A stretch of 64,000 bases of DNA from Microbacterium sp. ACRRU. GTDB taxonomy: Bacteria; Actinomycetota; Actinomycetes; Actinomycetales; Microbacteriaceae. Positions within the stretch are counted from its first letter, which is position 1. The number at the start of each line of letters is the position of its first letter. The notes under the pieces were generated by a model. That model was not told the origin of the DNA, did no database searches, and saw only the letters and a program-made list of their open reading frames with translations. The stretch lies in assembly GCF_022346945.1 (NCBI RefSeq), contig NZ_JAKRNI010000014.1, positions 1-64,000 of the forward strand, read 5' to 3'. The translations under genes were made by a program, and so were the position numbers. Positions 37,324-44,830 of the stretch are shown here, piece after piece.

Positions 37324-37411
37324 GGCCGCCGGACCTCGAGTCGGCCGCGGACAGTGGCATCCCGCGCTGCCCGTGAGCGGAGCGAGGCGCACGATGCCGT
37401 CGCGGCCGGCA

Positions 37412-37762
37412 TCACGTCGTCTCGCGGCCCCGGGCGGTGAGACGACGCTCGCGCATCGCCAGGAAGAGGGGGAAGGTGAACGCGAAGGCCGTCAGCCCCG
37501 ACAGCACGACGTACAGCCACGCGAATCGCATACCCAGGCGTCGCCCCTCGACGAGGATGAAGATGCTGCCGGCCACCGCAACCACCAGCAGATCGACGGT
37601 GATGGACGAGACCGCCGGGCCGCTGGAGACGAGGTCGCCCAGAAAGTCCACCATCTGCACGATGGCCAGGGCGTTGAACGTCCAGGTCCCCACCAACCCC
37701 AGGATCGAGATCACGAGGAAGGCCAGGGCCAGCGGAGTCCAGTGCTTTCTGAGGTCAGCCAT
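37412..37762 (-). CDS. DUF2834 membrane protein
   Basis: 116 residues with three hydrophobic segments (about 8-30, 45-68, 80-103). TWTFNALAIVQMVDFLGDLVSSGPAVSSITVDLLVV fits the DUF2834 family, function unknown. ATG 37762 is 6 nt after a CAGGAT sequence that may be a weak -10 box; upstream in-frame sequence crosses the divergent zinc finger gene and is not used. Confidence 0.8.
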   Translation of the reverse strand: MADLRKHWTPLALAFLVISILGLVGTWTFNALAIVQMVDFLGDLVSSGPAVSSITVDLLVVAVAGSIFILVEGRRLGMRFAWLYVVLSGLTAFAFTFPLFLAMRERRLTARGRETT

Positions 37763-37825
37763 GGGCCGATCCTGGCCCGTGTGCGGCCCAGGATCCAGCC
37801 CCGCCGCGGTATCGGAGGTGCGCAG

Positions 37826-37831
37826 TAGCGT
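37826..37831 (+). promoter_or_regulatory. -10 box (TAGCGT), leaderless promoter of the DksA-like gene
   Basis: TAGCGT ends 6 nt before ATG 37838. Confidence 0.55.
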
Positions 37832-37837
37832 CGAAGA

Positions 37838-38179
37838 ATGGATGCCACCCGCGCCTCGGCCTTGCTCGACGAGCTCGAGCGCGCCGTCGAGCGTCGGCTG
37901 CAGCACCTGACCGACGACGCCGAGAGTCTCCGTCACGATCGTGCGGACGCGACCGCCGACGACGAACACGACCCCGAAGGATCGACCTTGTCGGGGGAGT
38001 GGGCGCACGTGGACGCCCTCGCGCGCGCCGCGCGCGAAGAGCGGCGCGAGATCCGTGCGGCGCGGGAGCGCGTGGCATCCGGAACGTTCGGCGTCTGCGA
38101 GGTGTGCGGCCGGGGGATCGCGGACGCGCGGCTGGAGGCGCGTCCGACCGCGCGACGGTGCATCGCCTGCGCCGTCTGA
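37838..38179 (+). CDS. TraR/DksA C4-type zinc finger protein
   Basis: 113 residues: a helical hairpin N-terminus (about 1-75) and a four-cysteine finger CEVCGRGIADARLEARPTAR plus RCIAC (about 87-112). Acidic residues at the hairpin tip (DADSLRHDRADATADDEHD region) suggest an RNA polymerase secondary-channel binder like DksA/TraR, but the hairpin is short. Targets unknown. Confidence 0.88.
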   Translation: MDATRASALLDELERAVERRLQHLTDDAESLRHDRADATADDEHDPEGSTLSGEWAHVDALARAAREERREIRAARERVASGTFGVCEVCGRGIADARLEARPTARRCIACAV

Positions 38180-38195
38180 CGGCAGCGTGGCCGCG

Positions 38196-38201
38196 TAGGC
38201 T
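38196..38201 (+). promoter_or_regulatory. -10 box (TAGGCT), leaderless promoter of the SCO4848-like gene
   Basis: TAGGCT ends 6 nt before GTG 38208. Confidence 0.55.
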
Positions 38202-38207
38202 CGAGGG

Positions 38208-38423
38208 GTGGAACCGCTCCTGATCGCCCTGCTGCTGGCCAACGCCGTCTTCAATGTCGTCGTCTGGCCGCGGTTCTACCCGCGCATCGCGAATGACCCT
38301 CGGGCCCGAGACGCTGCGGGCAAGGCCACGGCGTTCCTCATCGTCCACACGGTGCTCATCGCGGTTGCCCTGCTCCTCGCTGTGGCCTCGGTCATCGGGG
38401 CGATCGCCGCGATGGTCTCCTGA
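38208..38423 (+). CDS. Small two-helix membrane protein (SCO4848-like)
   Basis: 71 residues. Two hydrophobic helices (about 3-22 and 43-68) joined by WPRFYPRIANDPRARDAAGKATAFLIVH. The W-P-x-F start of the loop and helix spacing resemble actinobacterial SCO4848 family proteins of unknown function; the family name is from memory. Short but with its own promoter box and clean codon use. Confidence 0.7.
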   Translation: MEPLLIALLLANAVFNVVVWPRFYPRIANDPRARDAAGKATAFLIVHTVLIAVALLLAVASVIGAIAAMVS

Positions 38424-38444
38424 GCCGCGGCTCGGGGCCTGCTG

Positions 38445-38450
38445 TAGAAT
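38445..38450 (+). promoter_or_regulatory. -10 box (TAGAAT) of the MFS gene, with structured leader
   Basis: TAGAAT predicts a leader of about 78 nt. The leader opens with a UUCG-tetraloop hairpin, GCGGG-TTCG-CCCGC (38457-38470), which would cap the 5' end of the mRNA and protect it or slow decay. Confidence 0.45.
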
Positions 38451-38534
38451 AGATGCGCGGGTTCGCCCGCCGCACCTCGTGCATCTACCTACCGGACCGG
38501 CAAGGCGGCACCGCCCCCTGCTCCGGAGATCCTC

Positions 38535-39782
38535 ATGCACCACCCCGCCCCGACCGTCGCGCAGCGCTCGCTGATCCACCACACGGGGTTCTGGTACTTC
38601 CCCGTCGCGTTCGTCGCGCGGCTGCCGTTCGCGATGATGACCGTCGGCGTGCTGGCGCTGGTCGTCGCGGTGCGCGGCTCCGTCGCCCTCGGCGGGCTCA
38701 CCTCGGCTGCCGTCGGTATTGGCGTCGTCGTGGCGGGGCCGATCCTCGGGGATCTGGCCGACCGGTTCGGTCAGTCGCGGGTGCTCGTTCCGACGGGCCT
38801 GGCCAACGGCATCCTCCTCGCCCTGTTCCCGGTCGTCGTGGGCTCTCCCGCGACGACCGGCCTCGTGCTGGCCACCGCGGTGGCGATCGGTGTGACGGGG
38901 CCGCAGACTGCCGCGATGTCGCGAAGCCGTGTCATGGCGCTCATCGGTGCGCGCATCGCGCCCGATCGACGCGAACGGACGTTCTCGCGCGCGATGGCCT
39001 ACGAGTCGGCGGCCGACGAGACGGCCTTCGTCATCGGCCCGTTCGTCGTCGGTCTGCTCGCGGCCGTCATCGCCCCCTGGGCGCCGATCGCCGCGGCCGC
39101 CGCGCTCAGCTTCGTCTTCGTCACGGCCTTCGCCCTTCACCCGACCGGTCGTGTCGTGCCGGTGGCCTCCGCACGCGGGGCGATGGCGCCCGCCCGCGAG
39201 CTCGTGCGACCGCGCATGCTCATGCTCGTGGTGGCCGTCTTCGGCGTCGGCGCCTTCTTCGGCTCCACCCTGACGTCGTTGACGGCGTTCATGGAGGCGC
39301 GCGGCGCCCCCGAGGCGGGCGCTCTGCTGTACGGCGTCATGGGCGTCGGATCGGCGGTGCTCGCCCTCGCCGTGGTCCTGCTCCCGGCCCGGTTCTCACT
39401 GCGCTGGCGTCTGGTGGTGTTCGCTGTGCTGCTGTTCTCCTCGGCGGGCGCCTACTCGGTGGGCGGTTCGGTTCTGACGGTGACCGTCGTCCTGTGCCTC
39501 ATGGGCATCGGGGTCGGACCGTCCCTGGTGACCCTGTTCAGTCTCGCCGGGCACCGCGCACCGGCCGGGCGCACCGCGACCACGATGACGCTGCTCGCTT
39601 CGGCGCTCACGTTGGCGCAGGCACTCTCTTCGGCGGTCACGGGCGCGGTGGCCGAGAGGGTGGCGGTCGAGACGGCGATGCTGTTTCCCGCCGGTGCCGC
39701 GCTCGTGGTGCTCGTGATGGCGGCGGTGAACGCGGCCCACGCGCCGCGATGGGACCGGGCGCCTCAGGCCTCGATCGGATAG
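38535..39782 (+). CDS. MFS transporter
   Basis: 415 residues with twelve hydrophobic segments in two six-helix halves. The helix 2-3 loop GDLADRFGQSRVLV is the MFS motif A variant. N-terminal HHTGFWYFPVAFVARLPFAMMTVGVLALV is typical of actinobacterial drug or sugar efflux-like permeases; substrate unknown. ATG follows CCGGAG by 7 nt. Its last 19 bp overlap the convergent yidC-like gene. Confidence 0.9.
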   Translation: MHHPAPTVAQRSLIHHTGFWYFPVAFVARLPFAMMTVGVLALVVAVRGSVALGGLTSAAVGIGVVVAGPILGDLADRFGQSRVLVPTGLANGILLALFPVVVGSPATTGLVLATAVAIGVTGPQTAAMSRSRVMALIGARIAPDRRERTFSRAMAYESAADETAFVIGPFVVGLLAAVIAPWAPIAAAAALSFVFVTAFALHPTGRVVPVASARGAMAPARELVRPRMLMLVVAVFGVGAFFGSTLTSLTAFMEARGAPEAGALLYGVMGVGSAVLALAVVLLPARFSLRWRLVVFAVLLFSSAGAYSVGGSVLTVTVVLCLMGIGVGPSLVTLFSLAGHRAPAGRTATTMTLLASALTLAQALSSAVTGAVAERVAVETAMLFPAGAALVVLVMAAVNAAHAPRWDRAPQASIG

Positions 39783-40495
39783 CGGCGCCGCAGAATCATC
39801 CGCTGGCCGAGCGTCCACACCGTCGTCACGGTGAGGTAGAGGCCGGCGGCCAGCGGGACCAGGAGCGCGACGATCGCCGTCGTGAAAGGCAGGATCGCGA
39901 CCAGTCGTGCCGTCCACGCCGGCGTTTCCGGAACCTGCGGCGGACGCAGGAACCGTCGCGTCAGTTCGCTCGCTCCGGCGATGACGGTGACGACCGCGGC
40001 CACGAGCAGGAGAGTCGCGCCGTCCGCGGCACCAGTGGCCAGGGCCGAGAGGAGACTGGTGCCGAGGGGCACCCCGGCCAGCCGCTCGGTCAGGAGCGCG
40101 TTGGCGTGTCCGCCGACGGTGGGGTGCAGGAACACTGCGTACAGCAGCCCGACGACCGGCGCCTGGGCGAGAACGGGGAGGCACCCGGCGAACGGCGAGA
40201 TCCCGGTGTCGCGGTAGAGCTGCATCGTCTCGCGCTGCAGGCGTTCGGGGTTCTTCGCCCATCGTTCCCGCAGGAGCCGGAGCCGGGGGGCCAGTCGCGC
40301 GCGATCCCGTTCGGCGCGAGCCTGAGACACGCCGACGGGGATGAGTGCCGCCCGGACCGTGAGCGTGACGAGCACGACGGCGAGAGCGGCGGCCGCAGAA
40401 CCGGCCGCGGGGGAGAGGACAGCGGTCAGGGCCAGCAGGCCCTCGGTGGTGAGGTCGAGAAGAGCCGCGAGGGGCGGCAGAGCGAAGAGGTCCAA
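39764..40495 (-). CDS. yidC: YidC/Oxa1-type membrane insertase paralog
   Basis: 243 residues, five hydrophobic segments. The 60KD_IMP core is clear: VSQARAERDRARLAPRLRLLRERWAKNPERLQRETMQLYRDTGISPFAGCLPVLAQAPVVGLLYAVFL, with the conserved hydrophilic-groove Arg region at about 44-60. It lacks the rpmH-rnpA context of the main yidC, so it is probably a second copy. TTG start, no strong ribosome binding site. The DUF6412 gene lies 80 nt upstream on the same strand. Confidence 0.88.
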   Translation of the reverse strand: MDLFALPPLAALLDLTTEGLLALTAVLSPAAGSAAAALAVVLVTLTVRAALIPVGVSQARAERDRARLAPRLRLLRERWAKNPERLQRETMQLYRDTGISPFAGCLPVLAQAPVVGLLYAVFLHPTVGGHANALLTERLAGVPLGTSLLSALATGAADGATLLLVAAVVTVIAGASELTRRFLRPPQVPETPAWTARLVAILPFTTAIVALLVPLAAGLYLTVTTVWTLGQRMILRRRYPIEA

Positions 40496-40575
40496 GGCGA
40501 CGTCCGTTCGTGGAAGCGATCAGGGCTGATCGGCCACGCGGGGGCCCGGGCGCGCCGGCGTCGGCGCGGGGCTGG

Positions 40576-40863
40576 CTACGCGGCCGCGGCCGCGCGTCCG
40601 GGCGCTCGGGGTCGGGGGTGGCCCGCGGCGTCAGGGTCGCTCTGTGCGAGGGGTGCGGAGGGATCGATGGGCCGCGTCGCTGTCGTGGGCGGCCGAGTCG
40701 TCGAAAGACCGAAGAACGCCATCGCGATCGCCGCGGTGAGCGCGACCGCGGCCGCCAGAGCGAGCACGAGGAGGGGCGTGGACGAGGATCCGTCCGCGGG
40801 AAGGAGGGCGATCTCGGCCGTGACGAGGAGGAGATTCACCGCGGCGAGCAGCGAGGCGATCAT
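40576..40863 (-). CDS. DUF6412 small membrane protein
   Basis: 95 residues from ATG 40863 (GAGGAG 6 nt upstream). Two hydrophobic helices (about 3-23 and 31-55) then a soluble tail with IDPSAPLAQSDPDAAGHPRPRAPG, the hallmark of DUF6412 proteins. These are usually encoded beside a YidC paralog in Microbacteriaceae, so the two may act together in insertion of some membrane proteins; that is inference. Confidence 0.8.
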   Translation of the reverse strand: MIASLLAAVNLLLVTAEIALLPADGSSSTPLLVLALAAAVALTAAIAMAFFGLSTTRPPTTATRPIDPSAPLAQSDPDAAGHPRPRAPGRAAAAA

Positions 40864-40920
40864 GTTCTCCTCACCCCCTGTCACCCGTCTATTTCCTCAC
40901 CGTAGCAGGGGTGCGCTGAC

Positions 40921-40926
40921 TACGCT
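40921..40926 (+). promoter_or_regulatory. -10 box (TACGCT), leaderless promoter of the ACT gene
   Basis: TACGCT ends 7 nt before ATG 40934. Confidence 0.55.
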
Positions 40927-40933
40927 GGCGGGC

Positions 40934-41443
40934 ATGACGACTCTTGTGATCACCGTGGTGGGCGACGATCGGGCAGGACTCGTGGCATCCATCGCCGACA
41001 TCGTCGACGCCCACGGGGGCAACTGGGAGACCAGTGAGATGGCGGAGCTGGCCGGCGCCTTCGCGGGGATCGTCGAGGTCTCGGTGGCGCCGGAGCGGGC
41101 CGATGATCTGCGGGGCGCTCTCGAGGCGGCCGCCGGAACTCTTCGGGTGGCGGTGCACGGTCCGGCCGGCGCGGCGCAGACCGCCACGCGTTCGGTGGTC
41201 CTCACCGTGATGGGGAACGACCGTCCCGGCATCGTCCGCGAGATCACGGGCGCGCTGCGTACCCGAGGGGCGAGCATCGAGCGGATGTCGACGCAGACGA
41301 CGGATGCCGCGATGGCGGGCGGGCGACTGTTCGAGGCGACCGTGACGGCGACGCTCGCCGAGGGCGGAGAGCTCGACGAACTCGTGGAGGACGTTCAGCG
41401 TCTGGCGACCGAGATCCAGGTGGACGTCACGCTGAGCGAGTGA
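40934..41443 (+). CDS. Double ACT domain protein (GcvR-like)
   Basis: 169 residues, two ACT domains: LVITVVGDDRAGLVASIADIVDAHGGNWETSEMAELAGAFAGI (about 4-46) and VVLTVMGNDRPGIVREITGALRTRGASIERMST (about 88-120). The layout equals GcvR, the glycine cleavage repressor accessory protein, but a GcvA partner or gcv genes are not in the window. Probably senses an amino acid. In-frame open sequence upstream crosses the DUF6412 and yidC-like genes and is not coding. The 3' end overlaps the DUF3054 gene by 17 bp. Confidence 0.85.
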   Translation: MTTLVITVVGDDRAGLVASIADIVDAHGGNWETSEMAELAGAFAGIVEVSVAPERADDLRGALEAAAGTLRVAVHGPAGAAQTATRSVVLTVMGNDRPGIVREITGALRTRGASIERMSTQTTDAAMAGGRLFEATVTATLAEGGELDELVEDVQRLATEIQVDVTLSE

Positions 41444-41816
41444 GGCGAGCGCGGGCGATCAGCCCGACGATCACGCGCCACCCGACGAGGAAGACCAGCA
41501 GCGTCACCGCCGCGACGATCACGAACGCCACCGCGACGCCCTGGCCGCTCACCGCGCGCAGGAGCATCCCCACCACTAGCGTCAGCCCCCACACGACCAG
41601 TCCCGTGCGCAAGGGGGCCAGGGGGCGTCGCCAGCCACGGCTGACGGCCCACCCCGCCAGCAGCCCGGTGACGAACGGCCAGGCCGTCATCAGCAGACCG
41701 GAGCCGCCCTCACCGAGGACGTCGCCGTCGTGCGTCGCCCGTCCGATCGCGGTGAACACCACGACGAGGACGACGTCGGCGAGCAGGGCGAGGAGGGCAG
41801 AGCGGCGGGAGGTCAC
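41427..41816 (-). CDS. DUF3054 membrane protein
   Basis: 129 residues, four hydrophobic helices (about 6-26, 38-57, 66-86, 93-118). LLADVVLVVVFTAIGRATHDGDV and TAWPFVTGLLAGWAVSRGWRRP are the DUF3054 signature; function unknown. GTG 41816 lies 6 nt after CAGGAT, possibly a weak leaderless -10 box like that of the DUF2834 gene. Confidence 0.85.
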   Translation of the reverse strand: MTSRRSALLALLADVVLVVVFTAIGRATHDGDVLGEGGSGLLMTAWPFVTGLLAGWAVSRGWRRPLAPLRTGLVVWGLTLVVGMLLRAVSGQGVAVAFVIVAAVTLLVFLVGWRVIVGLIARARLTRSA

Positions 41817-41839
41817 CCTGCCATCCTGCCCGAGGCGGG

Positions 41840-41845
41840 TAGCGT
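41840..41845 (+). promoter_or_regulatory. -10 box (TAGCGT), leaderless promoter of the phosphoesterase gene
   Basis: TAGCGT ends 7 nt before ATG 41853. Confidence 0.55.
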
Positions 41846-41852
41846 GGGCGCG

Positions 41853-42356
41853 ATGACGACACGTGTGCTGCTGATCGCCGACACTCACGTGCCGAAGAGG
41901 GCACGCGCTCTCCCGACGGCCGTGCGAGACGCGGCATCGCGCGCGGATGTGATCGTCCACGCCGGCGATTGGGTGGAGGAGTCGGTCCTCGACGAGCTGG
42001 AGGCTCTGGGGTCGGTACTGGGGGTGTGGGGTAACAACGACGGACCCGCACTGCGGGCCCGTCTGCCCGAGGTCGCGCGCGCCGAGATCGACGGTGTCCG
42101 CATCGCCGTCATCCATGAGACCGGGGCCGCCGCCGGACGGGAACGTCGGATGGATGCCGCTTTCCCCGACACCGATGTGCTGGTGTTCGGCCACAGCCAC
42201 ATCCCCTGGGACTCCACGACTCCCGCGGGACTGCGCCTGCTCAACCCGGGATCGCCCACCGACCGTCGCCGTCAGCCGGCGTGCACGATGATGCAGCTCA
42301 CACTGGACGCCGGGGCGGTGCGGTCGCTCGATCTCGTCGAGGTCGAGCGCCGCTGA
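41853..42356 (+). CDS. YfcE/MJ0936-type metallophosphoesterase
   Basis: 167 residues. Dimetal motifs LLIADTHVPKRA (about 6-17), VIVHAGDWVEE (about 36), LGVWGNNDGP (about 61), VIHETG (about 88) and FGHSHIPW (about 111). The first motif has DTH in place of the usual DxH spacing found in YfcE (DTH is common there). The HG or HGH of the fourth motif is replaced by HETG, which keeps one His. Phosphodiesterase with unknown natural substrate. Confidence 0.88.
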   Translation: MTTRVLLIADTHVPKRARALPTAVRDAASRADVIVHAGDWVEESVLDELEALGSVLGVWGNNDGPALRARLPEVARAEIDGVRIAVIHETGAAAGRERRMDAAFPDTDVLVFGHSHIPWDSTTPAGLRLLNPGSPTDRRRQPACTMMQLTLDAGAVRSLDLVEVERR

Positions 42357-42365
42357 CCGCCGACG

Positions 42366-43472
42366 TCACACGCGACGCGCAGCGGATGTCATCGGGCACT
42401 CGAACGGGTCGCGAGCGGCGAGGCCGACGCGGTTCAGGTACGCGATGACGATGCCGTAGGACTGCAGCAGCGTCGTCTCGACGTAGGGCACGTTCAGGGT
42501 CGCGCACTGCTCGCGCACGATCTCGCGCGCGCGGCTGAGGTACGGCCGCGGCATGTTGGGGAACAGGTGGTGCTCGATCTGGTAGTTGAGACCGCCCATG
42601 AGCCACGTCGCCCACCATCCGCCGGAGATGTTGCGCGACGTGCGGACCTGCTTGCTGAAGAAGTCCAGCTTGGCTCCGGGCGCGATGACCGCCATGCCCT
42701 TGTGATTGGGGGCGAATGAGGCCCCCATGTACACACCGAAGACCGCCAGCTGCACGCCGAGGAAAGCGAAGGCCATCCCGATCGGCAGAAAGATGAACAC
42801 CGGAGCGACGAAGACGGCGAAGCGCAGCGCGATCAGCCCGAGCTCGGTCCAGCGCCCCTTGACCTCTCCGCGCGAGAGCAGGTGGCGAATGGCCAGTGCG
42901 TGGAGGTTGAGGCCCTCGAGCGTCAACAGCGGGAAGAACAGCCAGCCCTGTCGGAGGGTGATCCACCGGCGGAGTCCGCGAGCGGTGGCGGCATCCTCGT
43001 CGAGGAACGAGATCGTGTCGATCTCGATGTCGGGATCCTTGCCGACCCGGTTCGGATTGGCGTGATGGCGCGTGTGCTTCGTGGCCCACCAGGACTGGCT
43101 CATGCCGACGATTCCGTTGCCGATCCACAGCGCCAGACGGTCGTTGGCACGTCCGGACGAGAAGATCTGCCGGTGATTGGCCTCGTGCGCGAGGAAGGCG
43201 ACCTGGGTGAACAGGATGCCGAAGGCCGCGGCGATCAGGAGCTGGAACCAGCTGTCGCCGAGGAGGACGAAGCCGGTGATCGCTCCGCCGAAGCCGAGCG
43301 CGATCGCCGCGGCGACGAGCGCGTAGAAGACCGGGGTGCGGGCGAGCAGCCCGCTCTCACGGACGACCTGCGAGAGCTCCGTATAGGCCTTGGCGATCGG
43401 GGGGAATTCGGTGGTGCCGGAATACGTCTGTCGGACGGGACCGAGGCGGGACTCGGCGATGGTGGAGGCGAT
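42366..43472 (-). CDS. Membrane fatty acid (acyl-lipid) desaturase, with a non-canonical start
   Basis: Introduces double bonds in membrane acyl chains with a diiron centre. With the proposed start the product is 368 residues, normal for the family. Histidine boxes: HEANH (96-100), HTRHH (133-137) and QIEHHLFP in the C-terminal third; four to six hydrophobic segments. The first ATG in frame is 43103, after box 1, which would give a dead 245-residue fragment. Upstream to the stop at 43527 there is no ATG, GTG or TTG in frame. ATC 43472 lies 7 nt after AGGAG and begins IASTIAESRLGPVRQ, so it is used here. Possible promoter TAGTGT at 43541-43536. Confidence 0.85.
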   Translation of the reverse strand: MASTIAESRLGPVRQTYSGTTEFPPIAKAYTELSQVVRESGLLARTPVFYALVAAAIALGFGGAITGFVLLGDSWFQLLIAAAFGILFTQVAFLAHEANHRQIFSSGRANDRLALWIGNGIVGMSQSWWATKHTRHHANPNRVGKDPDIEIDTISFLDEDAATARGLRRWITLRQGWLFFPLLTLEGLNLHALAIRHLLSRGEVKGRWTELGLIALRFAVFVAPVFIFLPIGMAFAFLGVQLAVFGVYMGASFAPNHKGMAVIAPGAKLDFFSKQVRTSRNISGGWWATWLMGGLNYQIEHHLFPNMPRPYLSRAREIVREQCATLNVPYVETTLLQSYGIVIAYLNRVGLAARDPFECPMTSAARRV

Positions 43473-43640
43473 GAAGATGCTCCTCGCGATGATGACCGAA
43501 GTCGGGAGCCGGAGCGAATGCCCGGGCTATGGCCCACACTACGTCGATGCGTATGGGCCCACCGGTATACACGGGCATGCACGGGAGACTCGCCGGAACC
43601 ACTCATCGGATCTCCCGCCGCGACGGGCCTCTCGAACGCG

Positions 43641-43683
43641 GCGAAGGCCGGGCGGTCGCCGAAGCGACCGACCCGGCCTTCGC
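43641..43683 (-). terminator. Terminator hairpin of the cold-shock gene
   Basis: Arms 43641-43659 and 43664-43683 pair over 18 bp (with a small internal bulge) around a CGAA loop, 14 nt past the csp stop. It also separates csp from the desaturase promoter. Confidence 0.7.
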
Positions 43684-43697
43684 TGAGGAGCGTGAGC

Positions 43698-43901
43698 TCA
43701 GAGGGGGCGGATGTTCGCCGCCTGCATGCCCTTGGGGCCCTGCTCGGCGTCGAATTCGACCTTCTGTGCTTCCTGCAGCTCCTTGAAGCCATTGCCCTGG
43801 ATCGCGCTGAAGTGCGCGAACAGGTCGGCCGAGCCGTCGTCGGGTGCGATGAACCCGTAGCCCTTCTCGGAGTTGAACCATTTCACGGTGCCAGTGGCCA
43901 T
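43698..43901 (-). CDS. CspA-family cold-shock protein
   Basis: 67-residue single cold-shock domain with both RNA-binding motifs KGYGFIA and DLFAHFSA (RNP1 K-G-Y-G-F-I at about 14-19, RNP2 at about 27-34). RNA chaperone, cytosolic. ATG 43901 follows GGAAG by 7 nt. Unusually, the frame stays open for another 100 codons upstream to GTG 44201. A long 5' leader is also typical of cold-shock genes. Confidence 0.95.
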   Translation of the reverse strand: MATGTVKWFNSEKGYGFIAPDDGSADLFAHFSAIQGNGFKELQEAQKVEFDAEQGPKGMQAANIRPL

Positions 43902-44201
43902 CGTGTTCTTCCTTTTTCTTTTCGGGCCGCAACTGCGACCGTGGGCGCCGCTCCGACGCATGCGGAGCGGACGGGGACGCCGCGCGACCGGGAGGGTCGT
44001 GCGAACGCGGTGGCCGTCGACGGCGGCGCGAGCCGCATCGACGGAATCATGGATGCCGAGATCTTCGCCGCGCGGACCCTGGGCTTCGAAGCCCTCGGGG
44101 ACGGAGCCGACGAAACCGGCGTAGGCGGAGTCGGCCGTCGCGACGAAGACGTCGAGATCGGCCTGTCGCCACGACAGGGGCGGGGGGAGCAGAGCAGACA
44201 C
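43902..44201 (-). other. Open in-frame extension upstream of the cold-shock gene, possible small gene
   Basis: From GTG 44201 the frame runs without a stop into csp. The first 65 codons show strong G/C third-position bias and a protein-like sequence ([20 protein letters not shown], then [33 protein letters not shown]). The last 35 are Arg-rich, ending in an A-rich AAAAGAAAAAGGAAG tract that holds the csp ribosome binding site. I do not recognise a Pfam domain; short proteins of this flavour exist in Microbacteriaceae by recollection. Either a separate gene lost its stop, or a 167-residue fusion form of Csp is made. Confidence 0.4.
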
Positions 44202-44358
44202 GCGGACTTTCCGCGACCCGGGGCCGACCGACGGGTCGATCCGAGCGGGTCGCGCGGAGATGAGGGGGGAATCGCATCGATGACGGCTCGGTGCCGCGCG
44301 CCCGGCATCTCAACGATGAGGCGGACGTCGATGAAGCAAGTCCCAGAACGAATACTCC

Positions 44359-44364
44359 ACGGTA
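44359..44364 (-). promoter_or_regulatory. Candidate -10 box (TACCGT) for the csp transcript
   Basis: In the 526-nt stretch without a firm gene (43902-44427) this is the best -10-like element on the minus strand. It predicts a leader of about 450 nt to csp or 150 nt to GTG 44201. I see nothing else in 44202-44358. Confidence 0.3.
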
Positions 44365-44427
44365 GCACGGATGTGTGCGCGGACCTATGGCTCCCTTTCA
44401 AGCGGCACCCCGGTGTGCACTGGGCAG

Positions 44428-44775
44428 ATGGACTCCGACGACGCCTCCACGGACGATGAACGATGGATCGTTCTCGACGGTCGGCGATGGCGTCGCACCG
44501 ATCCGGCTCTGAGCGACGACCTCGCCGCGCGACTGCGGTCACACCTCGGCCGGGCACGGGCGGCCGTGCGAACCGGCACGCGCGCGGGCGACGAGGCGGC
44601 CGTCGCGGCCGCGCGGCAGCGCGTCGGGCTGGCCAAGAACGGTCTCGGCGAGCGCGGTCCGCGGTGGTGGGAGGAGCCGGTGGACGCGAGGCTCGCGCGA
44701 GCACGCGACGCCGCGGACCGACTCGACCGGCTCGCGCCGCTCGGAGCAGAGCCCCGGCACGACGTCAACGGGTAG
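44428..44775 (+). CDS. Conserved hypothetical protein (often mislabelled biopolymer transporter Tol)
   Basis: 115 residues, all soluble and helix-rich: DERWIVLDGRRWRRTDPALSDDLAARLRSHLGRARAAVR then VGLAKNGLGERGPRWWEEP. This W-x-x-x-D-GRRWR...LA-GLGER pattern recurs in Microbacteriaceae proteins carried in databases under a Tol name, which the sequence does not support. No motif for catalysis. ATG 44428 chosen because conservation begins there. Confidence 0.7.
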   Translation: MDSDDASTDDERWIVLDGRRWRRTDPALSDDLAARLRSHLGRARAAVRTGTRAGDEAAVAAARQRVGLAKNGLGERGPRWWEEPVDARLARARDAADRLDRLAPLGAEPRHDVNG

Positions 44776-44830
44776 CCGCCGGCGGGACCGACCCTGTGGT
44801 CTGGAGGGGAAACCGGAAAGAGGAGGACCC

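Noticed and set aside
38453-41443. 996-codon plus-strand frame ending in the ACT-domain gene
   Set aside because: Only the part from 40934 is a protein; the rest overlaps the MFS gene out of frame and two minus-strand genes.
43357-43602. 81-codon minus-strand frame over the desaturase 5' region, considered as its true N-terminus by frameshift
   Set aside because: Its His/Arg-rich sequence does not look like a desaturase, while the zero-frame sequence stays family-like up to ESRLGPVRQ.
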